64,000 nt of DNA from Platynereis dumerilii (lineage: Eukaryota; Annelida; Polychaeta; Phyllodocida; Nereididae). The stretch is from NCBI GenBank assembly GCA_026936325.1, contig JAPTHN010000001.1:128999138-129063137 (forward strand), written 5' to 3'. Position 1 is the first letter of the stretch. Every line of letters starts with the position of its first letter. Below are positions 43,403-56,040 of the stretch, piece after piece. The notes beneath the pieces were generated by a model that saw only the letters and a list, made by a program, of their open reading frames with translations, was not told where the DNA came from and did no database searches. The position numbers and the translations under genes are program-made.

Positions 43403-45399
43403 ATTCTGTGCTCACTCTAGTGTGAAATTTGGCTTAGCAAAAGTTGCTAATGGAGCAAAAGTCTGATTAGCCAATAAGATTTTACTTAGCATATAAATTT
43501 GGTAACGGAAGAAATTATTTTCGTCAGACACGTGGTCATGTCTCGGAAAGTTGTATTTAAAGCTAAACAATTGGCATTTCTTATAGCGACCACTGCCGAC
43601 CAGCTACTATTGTCTTAAAACATTCCCCTGCCTGCATACTTTCAGTTTGTAGACTATTTCTAAATACTTTTGACACTTTTATGTCATGCCTTCGCCTCCT
43701 CTAAACAATGGAACTGAAAATTTACCCACTATTGACTGGTCTTTACCAGAAATTATTTGTGTCAATTTGTTAGAAAATACTGGTAGAAGTCAAAAACTTG
43801 ATTGAAGTTGGCTGTTTCAGTGCCTTTTGAATCTCTAGTGCAGCAAAGTAGGCCTTCAATGGATTTGGGAATTTCTCAATAAATTCTCAAAATCAATGAT
43901 AGACCTACAATGTAGTATTAGTAGTATAGTACTTGGCTGAAATTCTCAATGATAGTCTGCTTAGGATGAAAGTGACATGTGCTGAGGAATTGCCTTCATT
44001 AGAATAAGTCACAAATCATGTCTGATAGTAGACATATAATTATGTACTGAAAGTCATTAAAAAGAAATTTACCTCAATTGACTGAATTACAAACATACAT
44101 AACATGTGCATAAGTTTGACTTAATCAATTGATTTTAGATGGTGGTAGCATAATTCATTGTCTTCAGCTTCCACCATGCCAAAGCAACTGCATGGTATGA
44201 TTGTATGAATCTCCGTAGTATCCACAAGTCTTTAGTTTTGCTTACCAGGAGCCAAAACTAAAGACTTTTGTGGATACTATGGAAATTCATACAATAATAT
44301 TATGGAATACCAAAAGTCAGGATCTTAGAACATACATCAAGTGAACTGCATGGTAGTATTTATCAGCTTCAAGACTTCCAATACCTCATTGTGTTTCACA
44401 CAAAAACTGAAGTTGTTTTCAAATGAATCAGAATACAAAAGAATCTTGTTTAGTACAAGTAAAAATACACAATTAACTGCATATACTCTAAAACTATCAA
44501 TCTGAGATGTACATTGTCAGCACAGTCACCATCCTCATAGCTCAGGGCAGGGAGAATGACAGTCACAGCACTTGCCTTGGTCTATAGCTAATTGCAATTC
44601 AAGAAATTCACACCTTTGACCAAGGAGAACTTTACCCCTTTCCATCTTAATGACACTTCAGAAATCTGTACCATTTCCTTCCAATTGCCATTAGAACAAC
44701 AGAACAGTGTAATTCATTGTTTCCTCAATAAAGTGCTATCTGCCCCAAGACTGCCTCCATCCAGTGCCTGTACACAGGTGTGAAATGACAACGGGAGAGC
44801 TCCGTTTTTCTACGTTCCACTTTACTGCGAATTCCTTGATTCGCAAATGCCGCGAATTTGGTTTCTTTCCTATTCACAAATAGGGATTAGGATTTGTAAT
44901 TAACGAAGATGCGAGCGGCTAGCGTGAGCCCAGCCATTTATTTTCTTAGTCTGGTCTTAAATATTTTGAGTTTGTACCAAACTCCAGAAAACCTAATTGA
45001 TACTCTCACTTTCCACTTCAACAATTTCGGTCTAACATGAACTATAGGCTTCACAATTCTTGGCCTCAATGAGAGCAGTGCCACCTTTCCTGGCTATTTT
45101 TCTACGATGTGCGGCAAAGCACTGCCTCAGCACAGTGTATGTCTATGAGGGCAAGTATATGATAGTAGTAATACACTAAACATGATCCGCCATTAGTGAA
45201 TTCAAAGAAAATAATATGACAGGTGAATTTAGAGACTTGGAAAAAAAAGAAGAGTGATTTAAGTAAGAAAATTCCAAGATTTTTGATAACAAAAATTGTT
45301 TATTCCGCCAACTCCGCTGACTGGTTGTGAAAATTAATTTTTGCTTGGAGATTATGAAATAAAAAGTGAAACGAGTTGCACTAACTGGCCACTGCACAG
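43403..45399. other. otherwise unannotated stretch
   Basis: Apart from the hairpin at 44200 and the 33-bp inverted copy at 44934-44966, I see no gene or repeat here. Confidence 0.45.
44200..44295. repeat. long near-perfect hairpin, ~41-44 bp arms
   Basis: The arm 44200-44240 (starting ATTGTATGAATCTCCGTAGT) pairs with 44252-44295 with about two mismatches and a small bulge, around an 11-base loop. It could be a tiny foldback element or a small-RNA-like precursor; there is no conservation data. Confidence 0.8.
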
Positions 45400-45830
45400 T
45401 GGAGTGAGAGTTGAATTCATCTGATATTGTGAGGTGAGATCATTCAAAATTTGTGAGTTGGAGTAGCTGTGGTATGAAAATAAAGTCTATATTTTGTGAG
45501 CTGATACATTCCAGATTTATGAGTTGGCATGGCTGACTTCTAGAATATGTTAGAAGCGTGTGATCTTATCTCAGTACCATGTGAGTGAATTCATCTGATA
45601 TTGTGAGGTGAGATCATTCAGAATTTGTTAGTTGGAGGAGCAGTGGTATGGAAGATAAAGTCTATATTTTGTGAGTACATGTAGATACATTACAGGTTTA
45701 TGAGTTGTCATGGCTGACTTTTAGAATAATTTAGATGTGTGTGATCTCATCTCAGTACCATGTGAGTTGAATTCATATCTGATATTGTGAGGTGAGAACA
45801 GAATTTGTGACTTGTAGTAGCAGTGGTATC
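45400..45830 (+). repeat. ~175-bp satellite, first part (~2.5 units)
   Basis: Units carry GAATTCATCTGATATTGTGA, GGTGAGATCATTCAGAATTT, GCAGTGGTATGGAAGATAAA and TTATGAGTTGTCATGGCTGA. CTGAT and ATCA bracket a 13-base loop in most units. It stops within a unit at GCAGTGGTAT. Confidence 0.88.
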
Positions 45831-47579
45831 TTAAAATAAAAGACGCATCTCTTCAACTTTGTTGTCACCTCCAATTTTCTGTCCCTGTAGTAGCTACACA
45901 CATCCGACTTTGCATGTGCCTCAGCACTGACATTGCCTTTCTGTGTGGCTCATAAAATGCCTAGAAACTCTCCCTTATTTCTTCCAAATCCACTTTTTCT
46001 GCAGCCCTTTGCACCAAATTCCTTCATGCACCTCTATGACGCCATTAATGTGACACTCTCTTTACTTGCACCTACTCCCCCTGCAGTTCTCAGTGAGCCA
46101 ATGTATTTCGGAGGGAGGCACAGCAACTAGAGCAACAGCTGGCCTGTGCTGTGATCAAGCATTTTCGCGGGCTTTGACCTATCTCAATACAATTTGTCTA
46201 TCTTCCACCATTTGTTGTTTATCGTTTCACTCAACCACTTCTTTCTCAATCATCACCAAACTTGGCATGTGTGTGTATATCAATTGACATTTTCCCTTGA
46301 AATATTAAGCTCTGTCATCGTCCAAAACCCTCTCAATCCCTTTAAATCTGCCTTTATTTGACACCTTATTCATGGCAAACAACCTCCAACATTATAGCCT
46401 GCTTCTATGAGCGCTGCTCAGAAAGTAATCATATGCATTATAAGCTATTATATATCCCTGACAGCACAAGCACATCGTCCAGGACTGCAAGGGCAGCTGA
46501 AGTATTTTCTGGATCCACAGAATTGTCAGCAAAATGCTAATCATATGCAAATCACATAATTATGTAGATTAGGTCATCTGGGGTCATGTCAGGTCACACA
46601 CCAGCTTAGCCCTCAAACCTCATTCAATTGGTCTGTTATTTCTCTAAAATTTTAATAAGCCCCGTTTTATAGTATTCTGCTTTATATGCATCGAAACACC
46701 TGCTGTTTCTTTCAGTATCAGTATCACACCTATTTTAGCACTCCACATCCATGCTACTTAGTTCCCAATTGCTCCACTTTATTTTGCTCCTAATGGCACT
46801 GCTGTAGCCACAACACACATGGCCACATTTCTGTGCACAAGAGGGCGACTGGGATACTTCTTACAATGTTCCCAAAGGGCTATAGCCTAGGTATAGTATA
46901 GGCCTATTGACTTTCTTATTTCGTATCAGAATCCACACTAAATTGCAATGCTCTCACACATCATTCCTCATTGCCACTGTAGACAATCAGACACAAAGAT
47001 AAAAAGTTCTTCAAACAGTCTCCATTATTTTCCAAATATATTACTATTTTAAAAAAGCAAAATTATAACCAATGAATGAATAAAGAATATTTTAATTTAT
47101 TAGATCCTTCCAGTTTATAAATGTTCTTTCCTCTGCACTTCTAGTCACTAGGTGGCAACACAAGACAGCATGTGTTCTGATCTGTGGCAATGCAAGAGCA
47201 GTCCACTTGTAGACAGAGGTCTCCGTATATATAACACACACATCAATTATATCATAGCAACAATAAATGCGCTTTGCAAAATCTTGCATCAAACTTATCA
47301 AACACATAAATATTACACATTGAATTCAACGAAATAGTCAATTCAAGTACCACTATGACCAAGACAAATATCATATCTACTGTCTTATGTTTCTCATGTA
47401 CATTTTGTAACTGATTGTTCCTTCATTAAATGTCATGGTAACAACTTCTTGCCACCTATTTTCAGATTCGTAAAAGAAACTTTTTTCATGCCACTCAAAC
47501 CAACACCACTCCAACCATCAAACCATGCTATGTTCACTATTAAAATTCAGAGCACCCATCTCTGCAACGGGCACTCTAG
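45831..47579. other. 1.75-kb sequence interrupting the satellite
   Basis: The array breaks off after GCAGTGGTAT and resumes at GGAAGATAAAGTC, which are adjacent within one unit. The intervening DNA is unlike the satellite and pyrimidine-rich on the plus strand. I see no terminal repeats, target duplication or coding family, so its nature is unknown. Confidence 0.65.
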
Positions 47580-48815
47580 TGGAAGATAAAGTCTATATTT
47601 AGTGAGTTGATACATTACAGGTTTATGAGTTGACATGAGTGACCTTGAGAATAAGAGTGTGATCTTATGTCAGTACCATGTGAGTTGAATTCATATCTGA
47701 TATTGTGAGGTGAGATCATTCAGAATTTGTGAGTTGGAGGAGCAGTGGTATGGAAGATAAAGTCTGTATTTTATGAGTTGACACATTCCAGGTTTACGAG
47801 TTGGCATGGCTGACTTTTAGAATAAGTGAGAAGTGTGTGATCTTATCTCAGTACCATGTGAGTTGAATTCATCTGATATTGTGAGGTGAGATCATTCAAA
47901 ATTTGTGAGTTGGAGTGATAGTGGTATGGAAGATAAAGTCTGTATTTTATGAGTTGACACATTCCAGGTTTACGAGTTGGCATGGCTGACTTTTAGAATA
48001 AGTTAGAAGTGTGTGATCTTATCTCAGTACAATGTGAGTTGAATTCATCTGATATTGTGAAGTGAGATCATTCAGAATTTATGAGTTGGCATGGTTGCCT
48101 TTTAGAATAAGTTAGAAGTGTGAGATCTTATCTCAGTGCCATGTGAGATGAATTCATCTGATATTGTGAGGTGAGATCATTCGGAATTTGTGAGTTGGAG
48201 TAGCAGTGGTGTGGGAGATAAAGTCTATATTTAGTGAGCTGATACATTACAGGTTTATGAGTTGTCATGGCTGACTTTTAGTATAAGTTAGAAGAGCGTG
48301 ATCTTATCTCAGTACCATGTGAGTTGAATTTATCTGATATTGTGAGGTGAGATCATTCAGAATTTGTGATTTGGAGTAGCAGTGGTATGGAAGATAAAGT
48401 CTATATTTAGTGAGTTGATACATTCCAGGTTTATGAGTTGTCATGGCTGACTTTTTGAATGAGTTATAAGTTTGTGATCTTACCTCAGTACCATGTGAGT
48501 TGAATTTATCCAGTGTTTTATCTGATATTGTGAGGTGAGATCATTCAGAATTTGTGAGTTGGAGTAGCAGTGGTATGGGAGATAAAGTCTATATTTAGTG
48601 AGTTGATACATTCCAGGTTTATGAGTTGTCATGGCTGACTTTTAGAATAAGTTTGAAGAGCATGATCTTATCTCAGTACCATGTGAGTTGAATTGATCTG
48701 ATATTGTGAGGTGAGATAATTCAGAATTTGTGATTTGGTGTAGCAGTGGTATGGAAGATAAAGTCTATAATTGATGACTTGATACATGTACATTACAGGT
48801 TTATCAGTTGGTATG
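47580..48815 (+). repeat. ~175-bp satellite, second part (~7 units)
   Basis: Continuation of the array. GAATTCATCTGATATTGTGA-type words occur at about 47690, 47866, 48042, 48150, 48327, 48505 and 48690. One unit is shortened to about 106 bp and one is extended by an insertion near 48510. Confidence 0.9.
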
Positions 48816-50050
48816 AGTTAGTTCAATTGGGTAAAAAGCCTCGAATTACTGAAGGAGAGCCCTGCATTGCTGAAATGTACACAAAAAAGGGTTTTTTCAT
48901 GGCATGAAAAACTGTTTGTTTACATTTTTTCAGGGAAATAAACTTCATATATTGCCATTAGAATAGCACTCAGATAAATCTTTCAACTTGGATGTGTTAA
49001 ATATGACTGAAATCTGTCCATAGACAGTCTATTCAATATGCGAACTTACTACTTCTAATATCATATCACTCCAATTCATTATGCTCGTTTATTGCCCCAA
49101 AAAATATAGGTAAACTGAACAAAATATTTGGTTTTCGGAAGTTTCACAAAAATTACTGCTTAAAATTTCCTAAGCTAGAGCCTTCGAAAACATGGAATTT
49201 TAAAGAAAATAAAATGGAAAATCTGCTTGGAATATGTATTGCGGCAGATTACAATATTCCACTGATCAGGGGTGGATCCTGGAATTTTTGGTTTTTGTTG
49301 AAAATATGCAGAAAAGAACAGGTTCAACTGCAGGCTGAATTTATTCAGGTTGGAAACAAGGCAGGCATTCATTTCATGGTTGGTAGGATAATTGTGGGTC
49401 CGTGTGAAAGAAATTTTCTTTGGTCAACCTGAAAGAGTATGGAATAATATGAGATTGTCAGAACAGAAATCTGCATTGTTTTATTCGTCAATTGAATGTA
49501 AAATTAATTTTTCTTTGTTGTCAGGGACCCACCTTCTGGATGTCCAAATTCCTGGATTTGACTTCAACTTCAATTGACCAAGACTTGGATAAAACACACC
49601 AAAATTATCATGATCTGTCAAGTGCTGACGGTACATGAAAGTACATTGAAGGAAAGAAATAACATAACAGACCAAGGAAGGAATCCCAGGCCAGGAAGGA
49701 ACCCCCCTGGAAAGAACCTGCCACTGTGCCAAAAGTATACAAAATCTGCAGCAACCATGTCTGATTAACTTTGGATCAAGTTTGAAGTAATTCTCCACAT
49801 ATAAGGTGTGCAGCTAATGTTGTGGAGACAAGGATATCCTTTCCAGATTTATATCCCTTCTTCCAAGACTCATTAAAATTCCAGCAGACCATTTACCAAG
49901 GCCTGACATATATCAACGAATGTCAAAGCACCAAGCCAGGACACAGGAGAACATGATATCTGTTATCAACTTGCTAGACAGCAGGGCCTACACGATATGG
50001 TCATTCCTGATCACATCAGCAGAGAGTGGCATTGCCTACATGCCTCACGG
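48816..50050. other. unannotated stretch
   Basis: No gene is recognised; frames of 60-105 codons have no motif. CAGGGGTGGATCCTGGAATT at 49267 resembles an end of a known small TIR type, but I find no convincing partner. Confidence 0.4.
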
Positions 50051-50261
50051 AAAACAGGATTCCATGAAATGAATCTATTTGTCTGAGGCCACCCAGCAAC
50101 AATATCTATTTATAAACTGACCCCAGGTCACATGGTGGGGTCACATGACTGACCCCTGATTAACCCCATTCTTATTTATTCTGTCAACAAGTTGACACAG
50201 TTCAATTGTTGGTCTCACATTATTATCAAAATATATATTACTTATTCACAATTATCTTTTT
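50051..50261 (+). repeat. 211-bp direct repeat B, copy 1
   Basis: Runs from AAAACAGGATTCC to ATCTTTTT and matches 57130-57340 at all but about three positions. It contains GACCCCAGGTCACATGGTGG and the hairpin GTCAACAAGTTGAC. Confidence 0.93.
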
Positions 50262-51342
50262 GGAATTACTTACACATTACCGGGATTCATACAGGAGTAC
50301 AGTACACCTTACTATGGAGGCCCCAACAGCTCTTGTTGTGGGTCATTCCTTTCCTAAAAGATGCTCTAAGATGGATAGACCACCATTTTTGTTGTTCAAT
50401 TTGACCCATTTTCATGTCAGGACCACATGTTATAAATATTCCCTGAATGTTCATTATCCACTTCTTTGACATGCTCCTATACTTTGTGACACTAATTTCA
50501 TCAATTTCACAGGATTATTTCACTTTATTTGCTCTAACCAAGTGATGACAGCAAGTTTGTGGGTCCAGACTTGCCCATCGGCTTGTAGTTCTCTTAATAT
50601 CCACCAGGTCCCTCAGACTCCCACTATTTACAACTCCTGCCCTCTGGCAGACAGCCAACACATCACCATTGATACTTCCAACACTCCATCTGCTACTCTG
50701 ATTATCATACCATACTCCCTCCTCCCAACATCAATTTTTAAACACTCATTAGTGTATTAATTATCATGTTTACAGCCTTTCAGAAGGCCATACAACCCAA
50801 TTTATGTAACAATAATGTTTTTACTATTGTTATTTTTCTATGACTTTCTTAGTTCACAGTTTATTTAATCACATTAATCTATCAATTTATTTTTATTTTT
50901 TTCATAATCCAACCTCGGATCTCCTATTATTTATACAATTTGTGAAATTCATTGATGTTCTGATGTAATCTGCTTATTATTATTTCAAAGTAATCACGTG
51001 TTTTTGATAAATACTTTCAATATCCCAAATAATTGTCATTTTATATGTTGAAAATGCCGCATATCGGATTACAAAATTTGAAAAACCACATGTCACACAA
51101 CCATGGACACGACACCAAGGCTTTTCAACCGTCGGATTTTTTCTTAGGCCACTTTGTCACAATTCCCAATGATTACATTGGTTACACCTTCTTATAGTTA
51201 GACTCATCTAACATTCACCAATAATTTTCCCTTCCAGGCCTCACAATTAACAAGATCTCTAACATTCTTGGCCGACAATATCCATTTTGGCCTCCAATTA
51301 TCATTGCATATCTCATTTTCATGAACACACAATTTCACATTC
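50262..51342. other. unannotated pyrimidine-rich stretch
   Basis: No gene or unit structure is recognised. Confidence 0.45.
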
Positions 51343-51516
51343 AATTCTTGATTCACATTCCATCATATTATTACCCCAAACACTTTCTTTTCAGGCATAC
51401 TTTTTCATCAATTCTTGATTCACATTCCATCAGGCATACTTTTTCATCAATTCTTGATTCACATTCCATCATATTATTACCCCAAACACTTTCTTTTCAG
51501 GCATACTTTTTCATCA
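51343..51516 (+). repeat. local tandem duplication
   Basis: ATTCTTGATTCACATTCCAT followed by a TTACCCCAAACAC block and AGGCATACTTTTTCATCA occurs twice, with an extra partial copy in the middle. Confidence 0.85.
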
Positions 51517-51639
51517 TATCTTAACTTGTGCCATCAACTATTACCAAAATTGTGCTCATATCTGATCAGATATACAACTACTCTCATGCCAAGGAATTTT
51601 TATCATTTAATGGATATTCTCAATACCCTGTCAATTCAC

Positions 51640-53230
51640 CCAGCTTCTCACTGCTGCTAATGGATCTTATTCTTAAATCAATACTCAATACACCATTGAT
51701 TAAGATTAATATAATCTTCCAATGGCTTTATTATTACTACTGTTAACATAATTTATTACTACATTAATGGATCAACACTCCTGTCCATATATGACAGTTT
51801 CTCACTCCTGCTCATCATCATTACATGAATTTATTAATACCCCGTCCAAGCACCTTACAGACTTCATTATTACATGATACGTTTCATAATTACGAGAACT
51901 TATTAATACACCTTCAATCATTATAGATTCGATTATTATATGTTTTCTTGATACACTGTACAATGTCAATTCCTGACAGCTTATTACATCTCCTTATAGA
52001 TCACATAAATTATTTTACCTCAATCTCAACTCTTGACAGCTTCTCACTGCTGCTTGCTAGTGCTTATACATTATTATCATTAAATAAATTAACCTTTTAC
52101 ACTAAGCAACCTGCTAACACTTCTCCATTACATGAACTTTATTTATACGCCCCGAATTTTGCTTATTATTATTATATGAAAATGTTAGCGCAACATCAGC
52201 TATTGACAGCCTGCAACGTCAATTATTGACAGCGTCACATAGCTCCTAATAGATGTTGTAATAACAAATAATTTCACTACACCACCAATTCCAGACAGCT
52301 TGTCCCTGCTGCTAATTCATTCTATCATTACTTGCATTTTTGCCTAATACTGACAATTCTTAACATCTTCTCACTGATGCAAAAGGACTTTATTTATACG
52401 TCATATAACATTATTAAATATTTAACATTATCATTACATCATTTAACACTTCCCAACATCATCAATTAGTGGCCTTCTCACAGCTGCTAATGGATATCAC
52501 TAATACTTGAATTTAGTAATGAATACCCCACAACCTACCGCTACTCATTGCTGCTAATTTTATCAGCATTAAAATGACTTTATTACTACGTCACCAATAC
52601 TTGCCAGCTTCTAACTCTTACAAAAAATTTCACTATTTTCTCAACATATCTCTCTGCTGTTAATCGATTTCATCAATGCATACACTTTTTATACTGTCAA
52701 TTCTTGACAGTTGCCTAATGTAACAAATGGATTTTACTATTACATCGCTTCATTAATGCACGATTTATCAGTTTCTTACTTCTGCTAATATATATTATTA
52801 GCTTCATTATTATTATGTGAATTTGTTAATACAATGTCAAGTCCAAAAATCTTTCCTTTGTTACTAAAGGACCTCAATACATCAGTTCATCTATACATCC
52901 TCGATGGGTGACAACCTGTCAAAGCTATTAATAGATGCTATTCTTTACATGAGAAGCTGGATGCACCATCCACTCTTAACAGCAAACCACTGCTGCTATA
53001 CAGATTTAATATAACATGAATTTATCATATACGCTGACAATTTTCACTCCTTTTGTACCTCCAACTGACTTTTCTCATACCACTTGGCTTATAAGTGCTG
53101 CACATCAGGTTATCACTGTAATGTCCAAAGGCTAACATGGTCCATCGTGTAACATTTATCATTGATACAAAATTAATGCCAAACATGTGTGCTGAGCTTG
53201 TCACTGCTCCCAATTTATTTATATTTTATA
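51640..53230 (+). repeat. degenerate array, ~100-bp unit, GTCAATTCTTGACAGCTT core
   Basis: Imperfect units of TGACAGCTTCTCACTGCTGC followed by TAATGG and AT-rich sequence with ATGAATTTATTAATAC recur, for example near 51785, 51962, 52028, 52210, 52293, 52440 and 52697. ACTGTCAATTCTTGACAGT near 52697 forms an 8-bp stem. The array grades into the shorter, cleaner units that follow. Confidence 0.65.
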
Positions 53231-54930
53231 TTTGACAGCTTATCACTGCTGTAAAATTAATTTACCACTCCTCCGAATAACAACAGAGCTTATCACTGCT
53301 GCAAAATTATCAAAGAGCTTGTTACTGCTCAAAAATGTATTTATTTATCATCCTACTTGTGCCTTGGAGTTAGTCATTGCTGCAAATTACTCCACCAGCC
53401 CACTGTATTTACTGTCAGCTTACCACAGCTGAAAATGAAACTTAGAGCTTGTCACTGCTCAACACATATTTTACCAGTAATACGTTACTGTTTGCCATTT
53501 ATTCAAATGACACTTTACATGTATCTTCTCACTTTTGCAAAATTAATTCATTAGTCCACTGCATACATATAAATATATTCTTTTGTCAGCTTATCACTGC
53601 TGCAACTTGAATATATTGAGCTTGTCACTGCTCAAAAAATCTATTCGTAAGATACTAGTACCTTCTTGGATTTGACAGCTTGCCATCGCTGTAACTGGAT
53701 GTCAGTCAAGCTCACTGCCTACATTAAAAGATGAGTATAATTGCATATATATATATATGTATATATAATATTTTTTTACAATTATTTGTTAATTTTAATC
53801 ATATACTCAAAACCATTCTCATTTTCCCCCTTTTTAATAAACAATACCATACAATTTTTACTGACTCAACAATTTAATTTGTAAAATCTCTTCCCAACAC
53901 AGCCTTATTACCTGTCTAATTTTTTCAGAACCATGACGATCAAAACAACGACAAGACTTGCCAGGTATTCGCCGATCGACGCTGAATATGATATCCCCAC
54001 CCACACAACACCACTTGTCATTGCTGTAAATGAAATCATCAGTCCAACGTGCCAGCTTGTAACTACTGCAACATGGATGTAGAGCTTGTCACCGCTCGAA
54101 ATACACCAGCTTGTGTCTAAAAGCTTGTCATTGATGAAAATGATGTTTAATATACAGCTTGTCACTGCTGCAATAGAAGATCATTAAATAGCTTATCACT
54201 GCTACAATTGACGATTAATATACAGCTCGTCACAGCTGCAAATGATGCTTAATAAGCAGCTAGTCACGGCTGCAATTTCAGATTAACATACAGCTTGTCA
54301 CTGCTGAAATTGACGATTAAAATACAGCTTGTCACTGCTGCAAATGATGTTTGATATACAGCTTGTCACTGCTGCAATTTAAGATTAATATACAGCTTGT
54401 CACTGCTGAAATTGACGATTTAAATACAGCTTGTCACTGCTGCAAATGATGTTTAATATACAGCTTGTCACTGCTGCAATTTAAGATTAATATACAGCTT
54501 GTCACTGCTGCAATCGACGACTAATGTACACCTTCTCTTTGGTGAAAACTATGATTCATATGCTCCCTGTTACTGCAGTAAAATATTTTTATCATATACA
54601 CCTTGTATACAGCTTGCCACTGCCGCAATTGTTATTTAATGTACAACTTGTCACTCCTACAAAATGATCTTTCATATACAGCTTGTCACTGCTACAGATG
54701 ATGTTTCAATCTACAGCTTGTCACTGCTGCAATTCGTGTTTACTATACAGCTTGTCACTGCTGCAAAAGCTTATATTTAATATGGGCCTACAGCTTGTCA
54801 CTGCTGCAACTGATGTTTGATATACAGCTTGTCACTGCTGCAAATTATATTTAATATAGGCCTACAGCTTGTCACTGCTGCAACTTATATTTGATATACC
54901 GCTTAATCCCAACTGGCAGACAGGACTGCC
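53231..54930 (+). repeat. hairpin satellite CAGCTTGTCACTGCTG, ~33-37 bp unit
   Basis: About 25-30 units have a 4-bp stem around the 8-base loop TTRTCACT. Most have CAGC/GCTG. Units near 53315, 53445, 53618 and 54082 instead have GAGC/GCTC. The region 54130-54530 is most homogeneous. It is interrupted by unique sequence (about 53710-53960) that is itself part of a duplication. Confidence 0.9.
53659..53963 (+). repeat. ~300-bp direct duplication D, copy 1
   Basis: From CACCTTCTTGGAT-like sequence through CAGTCAAGCTCACTGCCTAC and a (TA)n tract to AGAACCATGACGATC. It matches 54942-55301, so the hairpin satellite between them lies within a higher-order unit of about 1.28 kb. Confidence 0.88.
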
Positions 54931-54941
54931 GAGTACATCAC

Positions 54942-55301
54942 CTGTCCTAGCACCTTCTTGGATCTGACAGCTAGCCATCGCTGTAACATGGTTGTCAGTC
55001 AAGCTCACTGCCTACATTAAAAGATGAGTATAATTGCATATATATATATATAATATTATATTACAATAATTTATTAATTTTAATCATATACTCAAATATT
55101 CTTTATATATAATATTATATTACAATAATTTATTCATTTTAATCATATACTCAAATATTCTTATTTTCCCCCTTTTAGTAAACAATACCATCCAATTTTA
55201 CTGACTCAACAATTTAATTTGTAATACCTCTTCCCAACAGAGCCTTATTACCTGTCTCATTTTTCAGAACCATGAAGATCCAAACAACGAAGAGACTTGC
55301 G
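54942..55301 (+). repeat. ~300-bp direct duplication D, copy 2, with internal doubling
   Basis: Copy of 53659-53963, lengthened by a 60-68 bp tandem doubling of the TA-rich part with ATCATATACTCAAATATTCTT (about 55033-55160). Confidence 0.88.
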
Positions 55302-55369
55302 TACGAAACAACACACCAGGTCCGAATTTATCATTAATGGCGAGCCTCTCAATTGACACCTTTTTTCAT

Positions 55370-56040
55370 CAAGGTAGCCCAGAAGCTGACAGGAAGCTAA
55401 CACTCGTACAACAGGTTATCACTCCATTTAGTCCATTACGTGTATTCCACCAGGTAGCCTAGAAGTTGCCAGGAGCCAAACATGTACCCAAAAACACTGG
55501 TTATCACTCCAGTGTAGTATTTTACCTTATCTCGAATCTTATTGCATCACCACTTTCGTCTTCCATCAGGTAGCCCAGAAGTTGCCAGGAAGATAACACT
55601 CGTACAACTGGTTATTACTCCATTTAAGATAACAACTGGTTATTCCTCCAGTGTATATATATCATTAACTCTTTAGTTTTTGCTTTCCATAATCAAATTT
55701 GGTTATCACTCCAGTGTACAGAATAACTCTATCGTCTTCCACCAGGTAGCCTAGAAGTTGCCAGGAAGCTAACAACTGGTTATCACTCCAGTGTATATAT
55801 ATCATTAACTCTTTAGTTTTGGCTTTCCATAATCAAATTTGGTTATCACTCCAGTGTACAGAATAACTCGTATCGTCTTCCACCAGGTAGCCTAGAAGTT
55901 GCCAGGAAGCTAACAACTGGTTATCACTCCAGTGTATATGAATATTAACTCTTTACTTTTTAATCCAACTTGTTATCACTCCAGCTTTTATATTAACTCT
56001 CTTGTCTTCCACCAGGTAGCCTAGAAGTTGCCAGGAACCT
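55370..56040 (+). repeat. array of GGTAGCCTAGAAGTTGCCAG units with CTGG/CCAG hairpins
   Basis: GGTAGCCYAGAAGYTGMCAG occurs six times, near 55374, 55453, 55570, 55745, 55886 and 56015. Between these are nine copies of GGTTATCACTCC, usually as CTGG, TTATCACT, CCAG; the one near 55495 has an extended ACACTGG/CCAGTGT stem. Two adjacent 142-bp stretches (from about 55627 and 55769) are nearly identical, indicating recent tandem growth. Confidence 0.88.

Noticed and set aside
49267-49555. CAGGGGTGGATCCTGGAATT as the left end of a small TIR element
   Set aside because: The only candidate partner near 49545 matches over about ten bases; no target duplication.
54130-54540. CRISPR-like look: near-identical 16-bp words separated by 17-21 bp
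   Set aside because: The spacers are themselves similar (TGATGTTTAATATA variants), the repeats are too short, there are no cas genes, and the context is an animal genome.
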